Assembly: GCF_000967865.1 (NCBI RefSeq)
Contig: NZ_JXRU01000039.1
Coordinates: forward strand, 62,001 to 126,000
DNA from: Microbacterium sp. SA39
GTDB taxonomy: Bacteria; Actinomycetota; Actinomycetes; Actinomycetales; Microbacteriaceae
Reading direction: 5' to 3'
Length of the DNA: 64,000 nucleotides
Under the pieces are notes generated by a model that was not told the DNA's origin, made no database searches, and saw only the letters and a program-made list of their open reading frames with translations. Position numbers and translations under genes: made by a program. Below, in pieces: positions 7,673 through 15,113 of this stretch (positions are counted from its first letter, which is position 1; every line of letters begins with the position of its first letter).

Positions 7673-8677
7673 ATGATCATCGCGGCGGCATCCGGCAATC
7701 CGTGGGTGGACGATGCCGTGGCAGGACTCGACGCCGAGAACGTCTACGTCGACCCGAGCGTTCCCGGGGCCGAGTCCCTGAAAGCCCAGCTGCTGGAGGC
7801 CGCTCCGGGCGATGGCTCGATCGCGATCGTGGTGCTCCCGGCGCAGGTCGACGACAGCGACGAGTACGCCGGCCAGGTTCGGACCGACATCGCGAAGGGC
7901 GCTGACCAGCCGACGATCGTGCTCGCCATCGGCGACGACGTGCAGGCGATCTCTTCGGCGATCGAGAGCAGCGAGGCCCTCCGCATCGCCAACGAGAGCG
8001 AGACCGCCGCAGCCGGCGACACCGCGCAGGCGCTCACCGAGACCGTGCAGCAGATCGTCGCGGAGACCCCGTCGTCGCCCGGGGGTTCCGCCGGCGGGGG
8101 CGCGGACTTCGTGCTGCCGTTCGTCATCGGCGGCGTGGTCCTCCTCGCCGCAGCCGGCACCGCGATCGGCCGGATCGCTCGGCGTCGCAGGAAGCCTGCG
8201 GCGAGCGCAGACCCGGTGCCCGCCGGCATCCGTCTGCGGGTAAACCGTCTGCGGGAGCTGCGGGCCGACTACGCGTCGCTTCCCGGCAATGCCGCCGCGG
8301 CCGAGACGGCCGTCGCCATCGACGCCCTCGCCTCGCACGTCGAGCAGCTGTTCGTGCGGCTCGACGCGAAGGCAGGTGAGGATCAGAGCGTGCTGGCGGA
8401 GTCGGAATACTCCGACAAGCTGGCCCGTCTCGTGGCCGCCCTCGACCGCGACTACCTGCTGGATCTGCTCACGCGTCCGGATCTGTGGGATGCACCGGAT
8501 GAGCGCATCGGCGAGGTCCGCGAGGCGCTGGCAGCAGTCACCATCCAGATCGTCGACAACATCAAGCAGGTGAACGCGCGCAAGGGGCTGCTGTTCCAGG
8601 TGTCGCTGGACTCGCTCATCGGGCGCTCCGAACTGCGCGACTGGGAGCGGCAGTTCACGCAGAACTCCGGCGACTGA
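7673..8677 (+). CDS. membrane protein with extracytoplasmic N-terminal domain
   Basis: 334 residues. An N-terminal alpha/beta region (about 1-130, IIAAASGNPWVDDAVAGLDAENVYVD and VLPAQVD) is followed by a Gly/Ser-rich linker, one transmembrane helix (FVLPFVIGGVVLLAAAGTAIG, about 145-165), a basic stop-transfer RRRRK and a helical cytoplasmic domain. The N-terminal part resembles the actinobacterial Rv1476-type membrane-protein domain, but I hold that loosely. The ATG at 7673 is preceded by GAGGTG, which serves as ribosome binding site and overlaps the upstream stop region. It is co-transcribed with the VWA lipoprotein. Confidence 0.8.
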   Translation: MIIAAASGNPWVDDAVAGLDAENVYVDPSVPGAESLKAQLLEAAPGDGSIAIVVLPAQVDDSDEYAGQVRTDIAKGADQPTIVLAIGDDVQAISSAIESSEALRIANESETAAAGDTAQALTETVQQIVAETPSSPGGSAGGGADFVLPFVIGGVVLLAAAGTAIGRIARRRRKPAASADPVPAGIRLRVNRLRELRADYASLPGNAAAAETAVAIDALASHVEQLFVRLDAKAGEDQSVLAESEYSDKLARLVAALDRDYLLDLLTRPDLWDAPDERIGEVREALAAVTIQIVDNIKQVNARKGLLFQVSLDSLIGRSELRDWERQFTQNSGD

Positions 8678-8683
8678 CCCGGA

Positions 8684-9121
8684 TCAGTCGGCGTGCCCTT
8701 CGGCCAGATAGGCGAGCCGGTTCAGCGTCTCCGCGTTGCGCCACCGCAGCATCGGCGTGGTGAGGAAGCGCGGCACGATCGTCGCCGGGCCCTTCACCGG
8801 ATCCTCGTCGATGCGCACGAGGCAGCCGGAGCTGAGCCGGCGCGCGCGGATCGTGACCGTGGCTTCGCCGACCGGCCAGCCCCGGGCGCGCATCACGGCT
8901 CGGTGCGGCGGGTCCCACTCCTTCATCTGCGTGGTGTCATCGATGAGAACCGGCCAGACACCGAAGGAGTGATGCAGCTCCGCGCCCGTGCTCGGCCACG
9001 CCTCGTCCACATCCCGCATCCGTGATGCCCCGACCACCCAGGTCGGGTAGAGCCAGCCGTTCTCGAGCACCCGGAACACGTCCTCCGGTGTGCAGTCCAT
9101 CGCTCGCGTGTTGGTCGCCAT
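8684..9121 (-). CDS. SRPBCC-family (START-like) protein
   Basis: 145 residues with the polyketide cyclase/START-like layout: TPEDVFRVLENGWLYPTWVVGASRMRDVD, EWDPPHRAVMRARGWPVGEATVTI and a C-terminal helix with the RNAETLNRLAYLAE ending. Such proteins bind hydrophobic ligands in a helix-grip fold. I selected the ATG at 9121, which follows GGAGG by 4 nt, over the ATG 7 codons upstream. It is convergent with the preceding membrane protein gene with 6 nt between stops. Confidence 0.85.
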   Translation of the reverse strand: MATNTRAMDCTPEDVFRVLENGWLYPTWVVGASRMRDVDEAWPSTGAELHHSFGVWPVLIDDTTQMKEWDPPHRAVMRARGWPVGEATVTIRARRLSSGCLVRIDEDPVKGPATIVPRFLTTPMLRWRNAETLNRLAYLAEGHAD

Positions 9122-9294
9122 GTCGCCTCCGTCCGCGTTCATCGTGCGCCCGGCGCGCGCAGGGGCACGAGACCGTTGACAATCCTCCCGTTGTCCGTCA
9201 AAGCCAGTGTGTCAACCCCGCTGCGCGATGCTCCGCATACGGGCAACGTGGCTTCGGACGATGTGACGAGAGCGCACGAGGATGAGGAGATGCG

Positions 9295-10479
9295 ATGAAG
9301 GCACTGACCTGGCAGAAGAAGCGCACGGTGACGGTCGAAGAGGTTCCCGACCCCGTGATCGAGCAGCCGGAGGACGCGATCATCCGCGTCACCTCCTCGG
9401 CGATCTGCGGTTCTGACCTGCACCTGTACGAGCTGCTCGGCCCGTTCCTCGATCGCGGCGACATCCTCGGTCACGAGCCGATGGGAGTGGTCGTCGAGGT
9501 CGGTTCCGCCGTGACGAAGCTTCAGGTCGGCGACCGCGTCGTGATCCCCTTCAACATCTCCTGCGGCGAGTGCTTCATGTGCACCCGCGGCCTGCAGTCG
9601 CAGTGCGAGACGACGCAGGTGCGCGAGTACGGCAGCGGCGCTTCACTGTTCGGCTACACGAAGCTCTACGGTCAGGTTCCGGGCGGTCAGGCGGAGTACC
9701 TGCGGGTACCGCTGGCGGACTACAACCACATCCCGGTCGGCGCCGATCTGCCCGACGAGCGGTATCTGTTCCTCAGCGACATCCTCCCCACCGCCTGGCA
9801 GGGCGTCGAGTACGCCCAGGTCCCGGAGGGCGGCACGCTCGCGGTGATGGGCCTCGGCCCGGTCGGGCAGTTCGTCTCGCGCATCGGCCATCATCGCGGC
9901 TACCGCGTGCTCGCCGTCGACCCCGTGCCCGAGCGGCGTGCGATGGCCGAGCGACACGGTATCGAGACCTTCGATCTGACCGACTCGATCGTCGACGAGC
10001 TGCGCGACCTCACCGAGGGGCGCGGCGCGGACTCGGTCGTGGATGCCGTCGGCCTCGAAGCGCACGGCAACGGCGGGGTTGCCTTCATGCAGAGAGCGGT
10101 CGGGCTGCTGCCCGACGGCGCGGCACGGCAGGTGCTGGACAAGGCCGGCGTCGATCGGCTCGCCGCGGTGTACGCATCGATCGACGCGGTGCGACGCGGC
10201 GGGACCGTGTCGCTGAGCGGGGTGTACGCCGGTGACGCCGACATCATCCCCATGAAGACCATGTTCGACAAGCAGATCACGATGCGGATGGGGCAGTGCA
10301 ACGTGAAGAACTGGATCGATGATCTGCTGCCCCTGGTCGAGGATGCCTCTGATCCGCTCGGAGTGATGGACCTCACGACGCATCACGCGCCGCTCGAGGA
10401 CGCGCCCGGCCTTTACAGCACGTTCCAGAAGAAGGAGGAGGGCTGCATCAAGGTCGTCCTGCATCCGTCGACCGTGTAG
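9295..10479 (+). CDS. zinc-dependent alcohol dehydrogenase, formaldehyde dehydrogenase-like
   Basis: 394 residues. The catalytic zinc site is ICGSDLHLYE and GHEPMGVVVEVG. The structural zinc lobe is CGECFMCTRGLQSQCE. The nucleotide-binding motif is GLGPVGQFVSRIG. The long insert around GLEAHGNGGVAFMQ fits the glutathione-independent formaldehyde dehydrogenase subgroup, although substrates vary. GAGGAG lies 5 nt before the ATG. Upstream, GTTGACA (9175-9181) and TGTCAAC (9210-9216) form a widely spaced inverted repeat that could include a -35 box. A hairpin after the stop terminates the transcript. Confidence 0.93.
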   Translation: MKALTWQKKRTVTVEEVPDPVIEQPEDAIIRVTSSAICGSDLHLYELLGPFLDRGDILGHEPMGVVVEVGSAVTKLQVGDRVVIPFNISCGECFMCTRGLQSQCETTQVREYGSGASLFGYTKLYGQVPGGQAEYLRVPLADYNHIPVGADLPDERYLFLSDILPTAWQGVEYAQVPEGGTLAVMGLGPVGQFVSRIGHHRGYRVLAVDPVPERRAMAERHGIETFDLTDSIVDELRDLTEGRGADSVVDAVGLEAHGNGGVAFMQRAVGLLPDGAARQVLDKAGVDRLAAVYASIDAVRRGGTVSLSGVYAGDADIIPMKTMFDKQITMRMGQCNVKNWIDDLLPLVEDASDPLGVMDLTTHHAPLEDAPGLYSTFQKKEEGCIKVVLHPSTV

Positions 10480-10495
10480 TCGACGCCCACAGACA

Positions 10496-10552
10496 TGCGG
10501 GGCCGGCGAGATGCGCCACGGAGGGTGGACGGGCTTCCTCTCCGGCCCCGCA
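10496..10552. terminator. bidirectional hairpin after alcohol dehydrogenase gene
   Basis: TGCGGGGCCGG (10496-10506) pairs perfectly with CCGGCCCCGCA (10542-10552) over a 35-nt loop, between two convergent genes. Confidence 0.55.
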
Positions 10553-10557
10553 GTAGT

Positions 10558-10851
10558 TCAGTCGTCTGACTCGCCAGGACGATTGCCGATCCCGGGTTCG
10601 TCGTTGTGCTCGGAAGAGTACGAGCGGGCTTCCTTCTCCGCTGCCTCTTCGGTCACGTCGTCGACGCCCACGGCGGCCGCGGCACCGGAGTCGGCACCGC
10701 CGCCGCCCGCCGGGGTGTCGCCGACGTAGAGCAGTTCGCCGGAGTCCTCGCCCTCGCGCGCCTCCAAGTGCTCGGAGATGCGGGCCTGCGCGTCGGACTC
10801 GGCGGCCGAGCCGACGTTCGCCGATCCGGACTGCTCGTCGCTGCCGCTCAC
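10558..10851 (-). CDS. small acidic protein, unknown
   Basis: 97 residues, rich in Glu, Asp, Gly, Ala and Ser, with no hydrophobic segment and probably disordered. The middle carries ELLYVGDTPAGGGGADSGAAAAVGVDDV. Its start overlaps the stop of the upstream small gene by 4 nt (ATGA), so the two are translationally coupled. No family recognised. Confidence 0.65.
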   Translation of the reverse strand: MSGSDEQSGSANVGSAAESDAQARISEHLEAREGEDSGELLYVGDTPAGGGGADSGAAAAVGVDDVTEEAAEKEARSYSSEHNDEPGIGNRPGESDD

Positions 10852-11051
10852 TCGGAGGTCCGCAGGTCGTCGGGGGCGTCACCGCTGTGCTGACCGTCGT
10901 CTTCGGGAGCGAGGTCGCCCTGACCGTCTTCGCCGAGCTCGGCCTCGAGGGGTTCGTCGCCCTGCGTCTCCGGCTGCTCGACGTCCGACGGGAAGACGAA
11001 GGCACCTTCGGTCGGGTCCATGCTGTTGATGAGTCCTTCAGGGTTCGACAT
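10848..11051 (-). CDS. small acidic protein, unknown
   Basis: 67 residues, strongly acidic (GDEPLEAELGEDGQGDLAPEDD) with a short hydrophobic N-terminal patch SMDPTEGAFVFPSDV. GAAGGAG stands 6 nt before the ATG, a good ribosome binding site. It sits 90 nt downstream of the SQR-like flavoprotein on the same strand and is coupled to the next small acidic gene. Function unknown. Confidence 0.7.
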   Translation of the reverse strand: MSNPEGLINSMDPTEGAFVFPSDVEQPETQGDEPLEAELGEDGQGDLAPEDDGQHSGDAPDDLRTSE

Positions 11052-11141
11052 CCTGCGCTCCTTCGGTTGGGGAGTTCCAGCATCGACCGGATGCCGCGCC
11101 GGGGCAGGTCCGTTGACAGACGGGGGCGCCGGGGGTAGCGC

Positions 11142-12335
11142 TCACGCCCTGCCCTTGAGGATGAGGTTCCAGTACACCCACGGCAGCACCCATCGATCCA
11201 TCGCGTACGTGAAGCGGCGCTCGCGGTACAGCGTGCGCCAGAACGGGATCGACGGCTGCAGGCGGCCTGCGCGATCGAACTCGGCGAACACCGCGGTGCG
11301 TCGGGTCACGGTGAACGGCGTCTCGCTGTAGCCGTCGTAGCGACTGTTCTTCTGCGGCCTCGTGAGGGCATCGGTGATGACCTTCGCCTGCGATCGGATG
11401 GCGCCGCCGGAACGGATGGGCGTGATGGATGCCGCGTCGCCGAGCGCCCAGATGTTCGCCCACCGCCGATGACGCAGGGTCTCGGGGTCGACGTCGACGA
11501 AGCCGTCAGCGCCCTGCAGGCCGCTCTCTGCGATCCAGCCGGCGGGGGCGTGTGGAGGTGCCGCGTGCAGCACGTCGTAGCGGATCGTGGTCGTCTGTCC
11601 GTCGACGACGACATCGAGTTCTCGGGCATCCGCTCGCACCTCCGCGATGCTGGCGACGTAGTGCGCCTCGATCCCGTATGCATCGAGCGAGCGGTGGAGC
11701 TCGGACGCGACCTCGCCGATGTGGAAGGGCGCCGCCTCGGGGGTGACGAAGACCACGCGGATGCCGGGCAGCCGCCCGAGCTTCTGCCAGCGATCGCAGG
11801 CGAGATACATCGGCTTCTGGGCGACTCCGGCGCATGATGCCGGCTCCGCGGCCTGGGTGAAGACCACCGTGCCCGAATCGAGATTCTGGAGCACGTTCGA
11901 GGCTTCCTCGGCCAGCTCGAGCGTGTAGTTCGAGACCACCGCCGAGCCGGCGACCGCCTCTGCAAGTCCCGGAATGGCGTCCCAGCGCTGCTCGATGCCG
12001 GCGGCGATGATCAGCTGGCCGTAGCCGACGCGCCTGCCGGACGACAGCTCCACGGCATTCTCGTCGGTGTGCACGGCCACGACGCGCTCCTGCAGCCAGG
12101 TCACTCCTCGAGGAGTGACCTTCGCCTGAGGGCGGATGACCTCACGTCGATCGGCGACACCGCCCGCGATGTGCGACTGCAGCGGCGCGTAGACGTGCTC
12201 GCTCCGCGGCTCGATGATCGTCACCTCGGCAACACCGCGTCGACGCAGGCGGGCGGCGATCGACACGCCCGCGTTCCCCCCGCCGACGATCACGACGGGA
12301 CCGGCTGCGTGCGCCTGCTTCGCGGATTTCCTCAT
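11142..12335 (-). CDS. FAD-dependent oxidoreductase, sulfide:quinone reductase-like
   Basis: 397 residues. The FAD-binding fingerprint is VVIVGGGNAGVSIAARLRRRG. LIIAAGIEQRWDAIPGL marks the second nucleotide region. EPASCAGVAQKPMYLACDRW matches the active-site Cys region of the eukaryote-type sulfide:quinone oxidoreductase branch, in which KCAGAPQK is typical. NIWALGDAASITPIRSGGAIRSQAKV binds the FAD. It probably oxidises sulfide or a related thiol at the membrane face with transfer to quinone; the shift from KCAG to SCAG keeps the Cys. It is divergent from the candidate RiPP operon, and involvement in it is possible but unsupported. Confidence 0.85.
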   Translation of the reverse strand: MRKSAKQAHAAGPVVIVGGGNAGVSIAARLRRRGVAEVTIIEPRSEHVYAPLQSHIAGGVADRREVIRPQAKVTPRGVTWLQERVVAVHTDENAVELSSGRRVGYGQLIIAAGIEQRWDAIPGLAEAVAGSAVVSNYTLELAEEASNVLQNLDSGTVVFTQAAEPASCAGVAQKPMYLACDRWQKLGRLPGIRVVFVTPEAAPFHIGEVASELHRSLDAYGIEAHYVASIAEVRADARELDVVVDGQTTTIRYDVLHAAPPHAPAGWIAESGLQGADGFVDVDPETLRHRRWANIWALGDAASITPIRSGGAIRSQAKVITDALTRPQKNSRYDGYSETPFTVTRRTAVFAEFDRAGRLQPSIPFWRTLYRERRFTYAMDRWVLPWVYWNLILKGRA

Positions 12336-12452
12336 GGTTCGAGCATCCGGTCAGAAACGGATCTGCGCCATCCTCTTGCTTCTTCGGCCGCGATGCCTGC
12401 GGATGCCGTGCTGCATATCGGTATGCCGGAACAGCGCCCATTCCATCTCCCA

Positions 12453-12500
12453 TTTCCCCCGTACGCTCCGACGAGACGCAGTCATGCGTCACGGGGGAAA
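12453..12500 (+). promoter_or_regulatory. nested inverted repeats upstream of the peptide gene
   Basis: TTTCCCCCGT (12453-12462) pairs perfectly with ACGGGGGAAA (12491-12500). Inside it, GACGCA (12475-12480) pairs with TGCGTC (12485-12490) over a 4-nt loop. The structure ends 40 nt before the peptide start codon, so it could be an operator, a folded 5' leader, or a terminator against readthrough. A near-palindrome GCATATCGGTATGC lies further upstream at 12413-12426. Confidence 0.6.
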
Positions 12501-12539
12501 CACCGCTCCCTGTCCTATCGACGCGGAGGAGGTGACCAC

Positions 12540-12599
12540 ATGGCATTCACTGTCAACCGAGTTCCGACCGACAAGAAGATCAGCTGGGGCATCATCTGA
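12540..12599 (+). CDS. candidate RiPP precursor peptide, 19 residues
   Basis: Encodes MAFTVNRVPTDKKISWGII. The start is preceded by AGGAGGTGA, a perfect match to the 16S anti-Shine-Dalgarno, 4 nt from the ATG, so strong translation is expected. A stable hairpin follows, then a ThiF/E1-like enzyme with an RRE-like domain and an MFS exporter, all on the same strand. This gene order matches microcin C operons, where mccA encodes a very short peptide adenylated at its C-terminus by MccB. Known MccA peptides end in Asn; this one ends in Ile-Ile, so the modification may differ. The call is inferred from context and the ribosome binding site, not from peptide homology. Confidence 0.75.
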   Translation: MAFTVNRVPTDKKISWGII

Positions 12600-12617
12600 G
12601 CGATGCGCCTGAACAGG

Positions 12618-12658
12618 GGCGAGGCCACGATCGACGTTCGCACGATCGTGGCTTCGCC
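12618..12658 (+). terminator. intergenic hairpin between peptide gene and ThiF-like gene
   Basis: GGCGAGGCCACGATCG (12618-12633) pairs with CGATCGTGGCTTCGCC (12643-12658) over 16 bp with one G-U pair and a 9-nt loop. There is no T tract, so it is better seen as a partial attenuator or an RNA-stability element that raises peptide mRNA over the enzyme genes. A terminator in the same position is known in the E. coli microcin C operon. Confidence 0.65.
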
Positions 12659-12672
12659 TCGAGGAGACTGTC

Positions 12673-13791
12673 ATGCGATTGCAGGTCAAGCGCGCTTTGC
12701 CCATTTACTGGCTCGACGACGAAACGGTGCGCATCGGCGCACAGCAGGGCATCACTCAGGAACTGAAGGACCCCGCGGGGGAGCTTCGAGCTCTGTTGCC
12801 GCTGCTTGATGGCACACGGGAAGTGGACGAGCTTCTCGACGTTGCAGGACGCGCCTTGCCGATTCTCACGCGGGAGCAACTTCGGGCCGGAATCGCCGTT
12901 CTAGACGACTGCGGGCTCTTGGAGGACGCTTCTCGGTACGACGATCTGCCCGAGCGACTTCATGCGAATCAGTCGTTCTTCGCCGCGGCTGCCGCGAACA
13001 CGAGTTCGCCCGCAAACGTCGCACAGCGGCACATCTCCGATTCCCATGTCCTCCTCCTCGGGCTAGGAGGAGGAGGAAGTGCCAGCCTTCCCCTCCTTCT
13101 CGCACTCGGAGTGAAGAAGCTCACGATCGTCGATTACGACGTCGTCGAAGCGTCGAACCTGAATCGGCAAACGCTGTTTCGAACGACCGACCTCGGACGC
13201 GCGAAGGTCGATGTGGCAGTGGAGTACGCTCACTCGTTCGCTCCCGACGTCTGTATCTCGGCGATCAACCAGCGGATCTCCGGCGCCGACGAGGTGAGGC
13301 AACTGGGTATCGATGGCGACGCGATCATCTGCGCAATAGATGAGCCGCCGTTCGTCGCGCAACGCAGGGTGAATGCTGCGGCCGTCGCCCTCGACGTGCC
13401 GGCCGTATTTCTCCTCTCCCAACACACTCGGGGGCGCATCTTCTCCGTGATTCCCGGGGAGTCTGGCTGCATGGATTGCCTACAGATCCATGATGAGGTG
13501 AACACTGACGACTTCCTTCCTCAGTACCGCGCTCTGATGTCGCCTGATCGTGCTGGCGCGACCGCCGCCCTCGCACCTCACATCCAGCGGCTGATCTCCT
13601 TCGGCATTGACGAGGTTGTCCGCCTAATCACGCGGTACGCCCCGCCCTTCGCCGTCGGCAAGCAGGTCGAGGTCGATTACATCGCTGGGACTCTCGGCAC
13701 AGTGATGGAATGGGGACGTCAGCCTGGTTGCCCCACCTGCGGCGAGCGGGACGCCCAGTACGATCACATCTTCGAGATCGCGCCGCTATGA
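12673..13791 (+). CDS. ThiF/E1-like (MccB-like) peptide-modifying enzyme with RRE-like domain
   Basis: 372 residues. Residues 1-85 have the PqqD/RRE pattern (LPIYWLDDETVRIG, then LLPLLDGTREVDELL, then IAVLDDCGLLED) that binds RiPP leader peptides. From about 120 on it is an E1-type adenylation domain: GLGGGG at 130-135, Asp154 and Asp156 in IVDYDVVE, and NLNRQ at 162-166. A zinc site of two CxxC pairs follows (C266/C269 and C353/C356). E1-like enzymes activate C-terminal carboxylates with ATP; MccB does so on the MccA peptide. No YcaO cyclodehydratase is nearby, so an azole pathway is unlikely. GAGGAG precedes the ATG. The stop overlaps the next start (ATGA). Confidence 0.88.
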   Translation: MRLQVKRALPIYWLDDETVRIGAQQGITQELKDPAGELRALLPLLDGTREVDELLDVAGRALPILTREQLRAGIAVLDDCGLLEDASRYDDLPERLHANQSFFAAAAANTSSPANVAQRHISDSHVLLLGLGGGGSASLPLLLALGVKKLTIVDYDVVEASNLNRQTLFRTTDLGRAKVDVAVEYAHSFAPDVCISAINQRISGADEVRQLGIDGDAIICAIDEPPFVAQRRVNAAAVALDVPAVFLLSQHTRGRIFSVIPGESGCMDCLQIHDEVNTDDFLPQYRALMSPDRAGATAALAPHIQRLISFGIDEVVRLITRYAPPFAVGKQVEVDYIAGTLGTVMEWGRQPGCPTCGERDAQYDHIFEIAPL

Positions 13792-15032
13792 CCGACGAAG
13801 TCCGCCCTACTCTGTGGCGCGTTCGCGATTATCGGGTGTGGTTCATCGGCGACACGTTCACGCAGATCGGCGTGTTCATCGGCACCTTCGCCTTCACGCT
13901 TCTCGCGTTCGGCGTCTCGAAGGACACGGCAGTCGCGGGTCTCGTCGGAAGCGTGAATGCCCTGGCCCATGCGCTCTCGATCCTTCCCGGCGGGTACCTG
14001 ATGGATCGAGTCGATCGTCGGATCATCATGATCGTCTCGGGTGTCGCTGCGTTCGTCGTGTACGGCGCTCTGGCCCTCAGCATCCTTCTCGGCCTGCTCG
14101 ATGTGCCGCTTCTCTTCGCCTTCGCCGCCGTCAGCGGCGTGATCGGCGGGCTGTTCGCGAACGTGACGGATGTGATCCTGCCGCGGATCGTGGGCGGCCC
14201 GCTGCTTCCCGATGCATCCGCCGCCAACCAGGCGCGAGATGCGGCGATCCAACTGGGCTCGTCACCGGTCTCGGGTCTCCTCTTCGGTGTGCATCCGTCC
14301 CTTCCCTTCCTTCTCGGCGCCGCGGCCCGTCTGGGAGAGGCAGGGGCCGGGATCGCGATCCGGACCGACCTGCGTCCTCGCGCGGACGAGACGGAGGCAG
14401 ACAGCACCAGAGCGTCGGCGGGATTCACCTGGCTGCGACGATGGCCGCAGCCGCGCTTCCTGATCCTTCTCGTCGTCTGCGTGAACTTCTCGCTCGCCAC
14501 GTGCGGCACCGCCATCGTCCTGAGTCAGCAGCAGATCATGACCGAGCCGTGGAAGATCGGTCTGATCCAGACCTTCCAGGGCGTCGGCATCCTTCTCGGG
14601 GCCATAATTCTCATGCGCATCTCGAGATCACTCAGCGGAGGCGCAATCATCCGGCTCTCGATCTGCGTTGTCGGCGTCGCCTTCTTCGGCGCGATCTTCA
14701 CTCAGCACGTGTGGGTGATCGCTGGTCTGGCGTTGATCGCCTCCCTGCCGCTCATCCCGCTGAACGCGATGCAAGGGGCATACCTGGCGCTTCTGATCCC
14801 CGACTCCCTTCGGGGTCGGGTGCTCTCGATCCAGTCGTTGATCGCCGCGATCGCGGCGTCGATCGCTCCCGCCGTGGCGGGTCTGCTGTTGAAGCAGGTC
14901 GGCTACGAGCTCACCATCGCCATACCTGTCGGCCTCCTCGCGATCGTGCTGCTCATCGCCTTCGTCTCGCCGTCGCTCTCTGGCATCCCGAAGAAGGACG
15001 ATCTCGACCAGGTCGAGCCGCTTCCTCTCTGA
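13788..15032 (+). CDS. MFS transporter, probable exporter of the modified peptide
   Basis: 414 residues with about 12 transmembrane helices and the MFS loop GGYLMDRVDRRIIMI between helices 2 and 3. Overall it looks like the EntS/MefA type of drug and siderophore exporters. It starts inside the stop of the ThiF-like gene (ATGA overlap), so is translationally coupled to it. By analogy with MccC it would export the product and give self-immunity. No peptidase or GNAT immunity gene is found next to it. The transcript ends at a long hairpin shared with the convergent LacI gene. Confidence 0.88.
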   Translation: MTDEVRPTLWRVRDYRVWFIGDTFTQIGVFIGTFAFTLLAFGVSKDTAVAGLVGSVNALAHALSILPGGYLMDRVDRRIIMIVSGVAAFVVYGALALSILLGLLDVPLLFAFAAVSGVIGGLFANVTDVILPRIVGGPLLPDASAANQARDAAIQLGSSPVSGLLFGVHPSLPFLLGAAARLGEAGAGIAIRTDLRPRADETEADSTRASAGFTWLRRWPQPRFLILLVVCVNFSLATCGTAIVLSQQQIMTEPWKIGLIQTFQGVGILLGAIILMRISRSLSGGAIIRLSICVVGVAFFGAIFTQHVWVIAGLALIASLPLIPLNAMQGAYLALLIPDSLRGRVLSIQSLIAAIAASIAPAVAGLLLKQVGYELTIAIPVGLLAIVLLIAFVSPSLSGIPKKDDLDQVEPLPL

Positions 15033-15040
15033 GGCGAATC

Positions 15041-15113
15041 AGCACGATGCTGGATCAGAAACGCAGCTGAGAGGGCGCGTTCAGAGACGTTTCTGATCCA
15101 CGCAGAACGTGCT
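15041..15113. terminator. bidirectional hairpin between MFS and lacI-type genes
   Basis: GGATCAGAAACG (15052-15063) pairs perfectly with CGTTTCTGATCC (15088-15099). Outer arms AGCACG (15041-15046) and CGTGCT (15108-15113) pair as well, separated by an internal loop. It lies between convergent genes. Confidence 0.65.

Noticed and set aside
12336..12539. Additional precursor peptides upstream of the 19-codon gene
   Set aside because: Possible short frames exist, but none has a ribosome binding site or stands next to the modifying enzyme.
12673..13791. ThiF-like protein as MoeB/ThiF of cofactor synthesis
   Set aside because: The extra RRE-like N-terminus, the preceding tiny gene and the coupled exporter do not fit molybdopterin or thiamine synthesis; no ThiS or MoaD is nearby.
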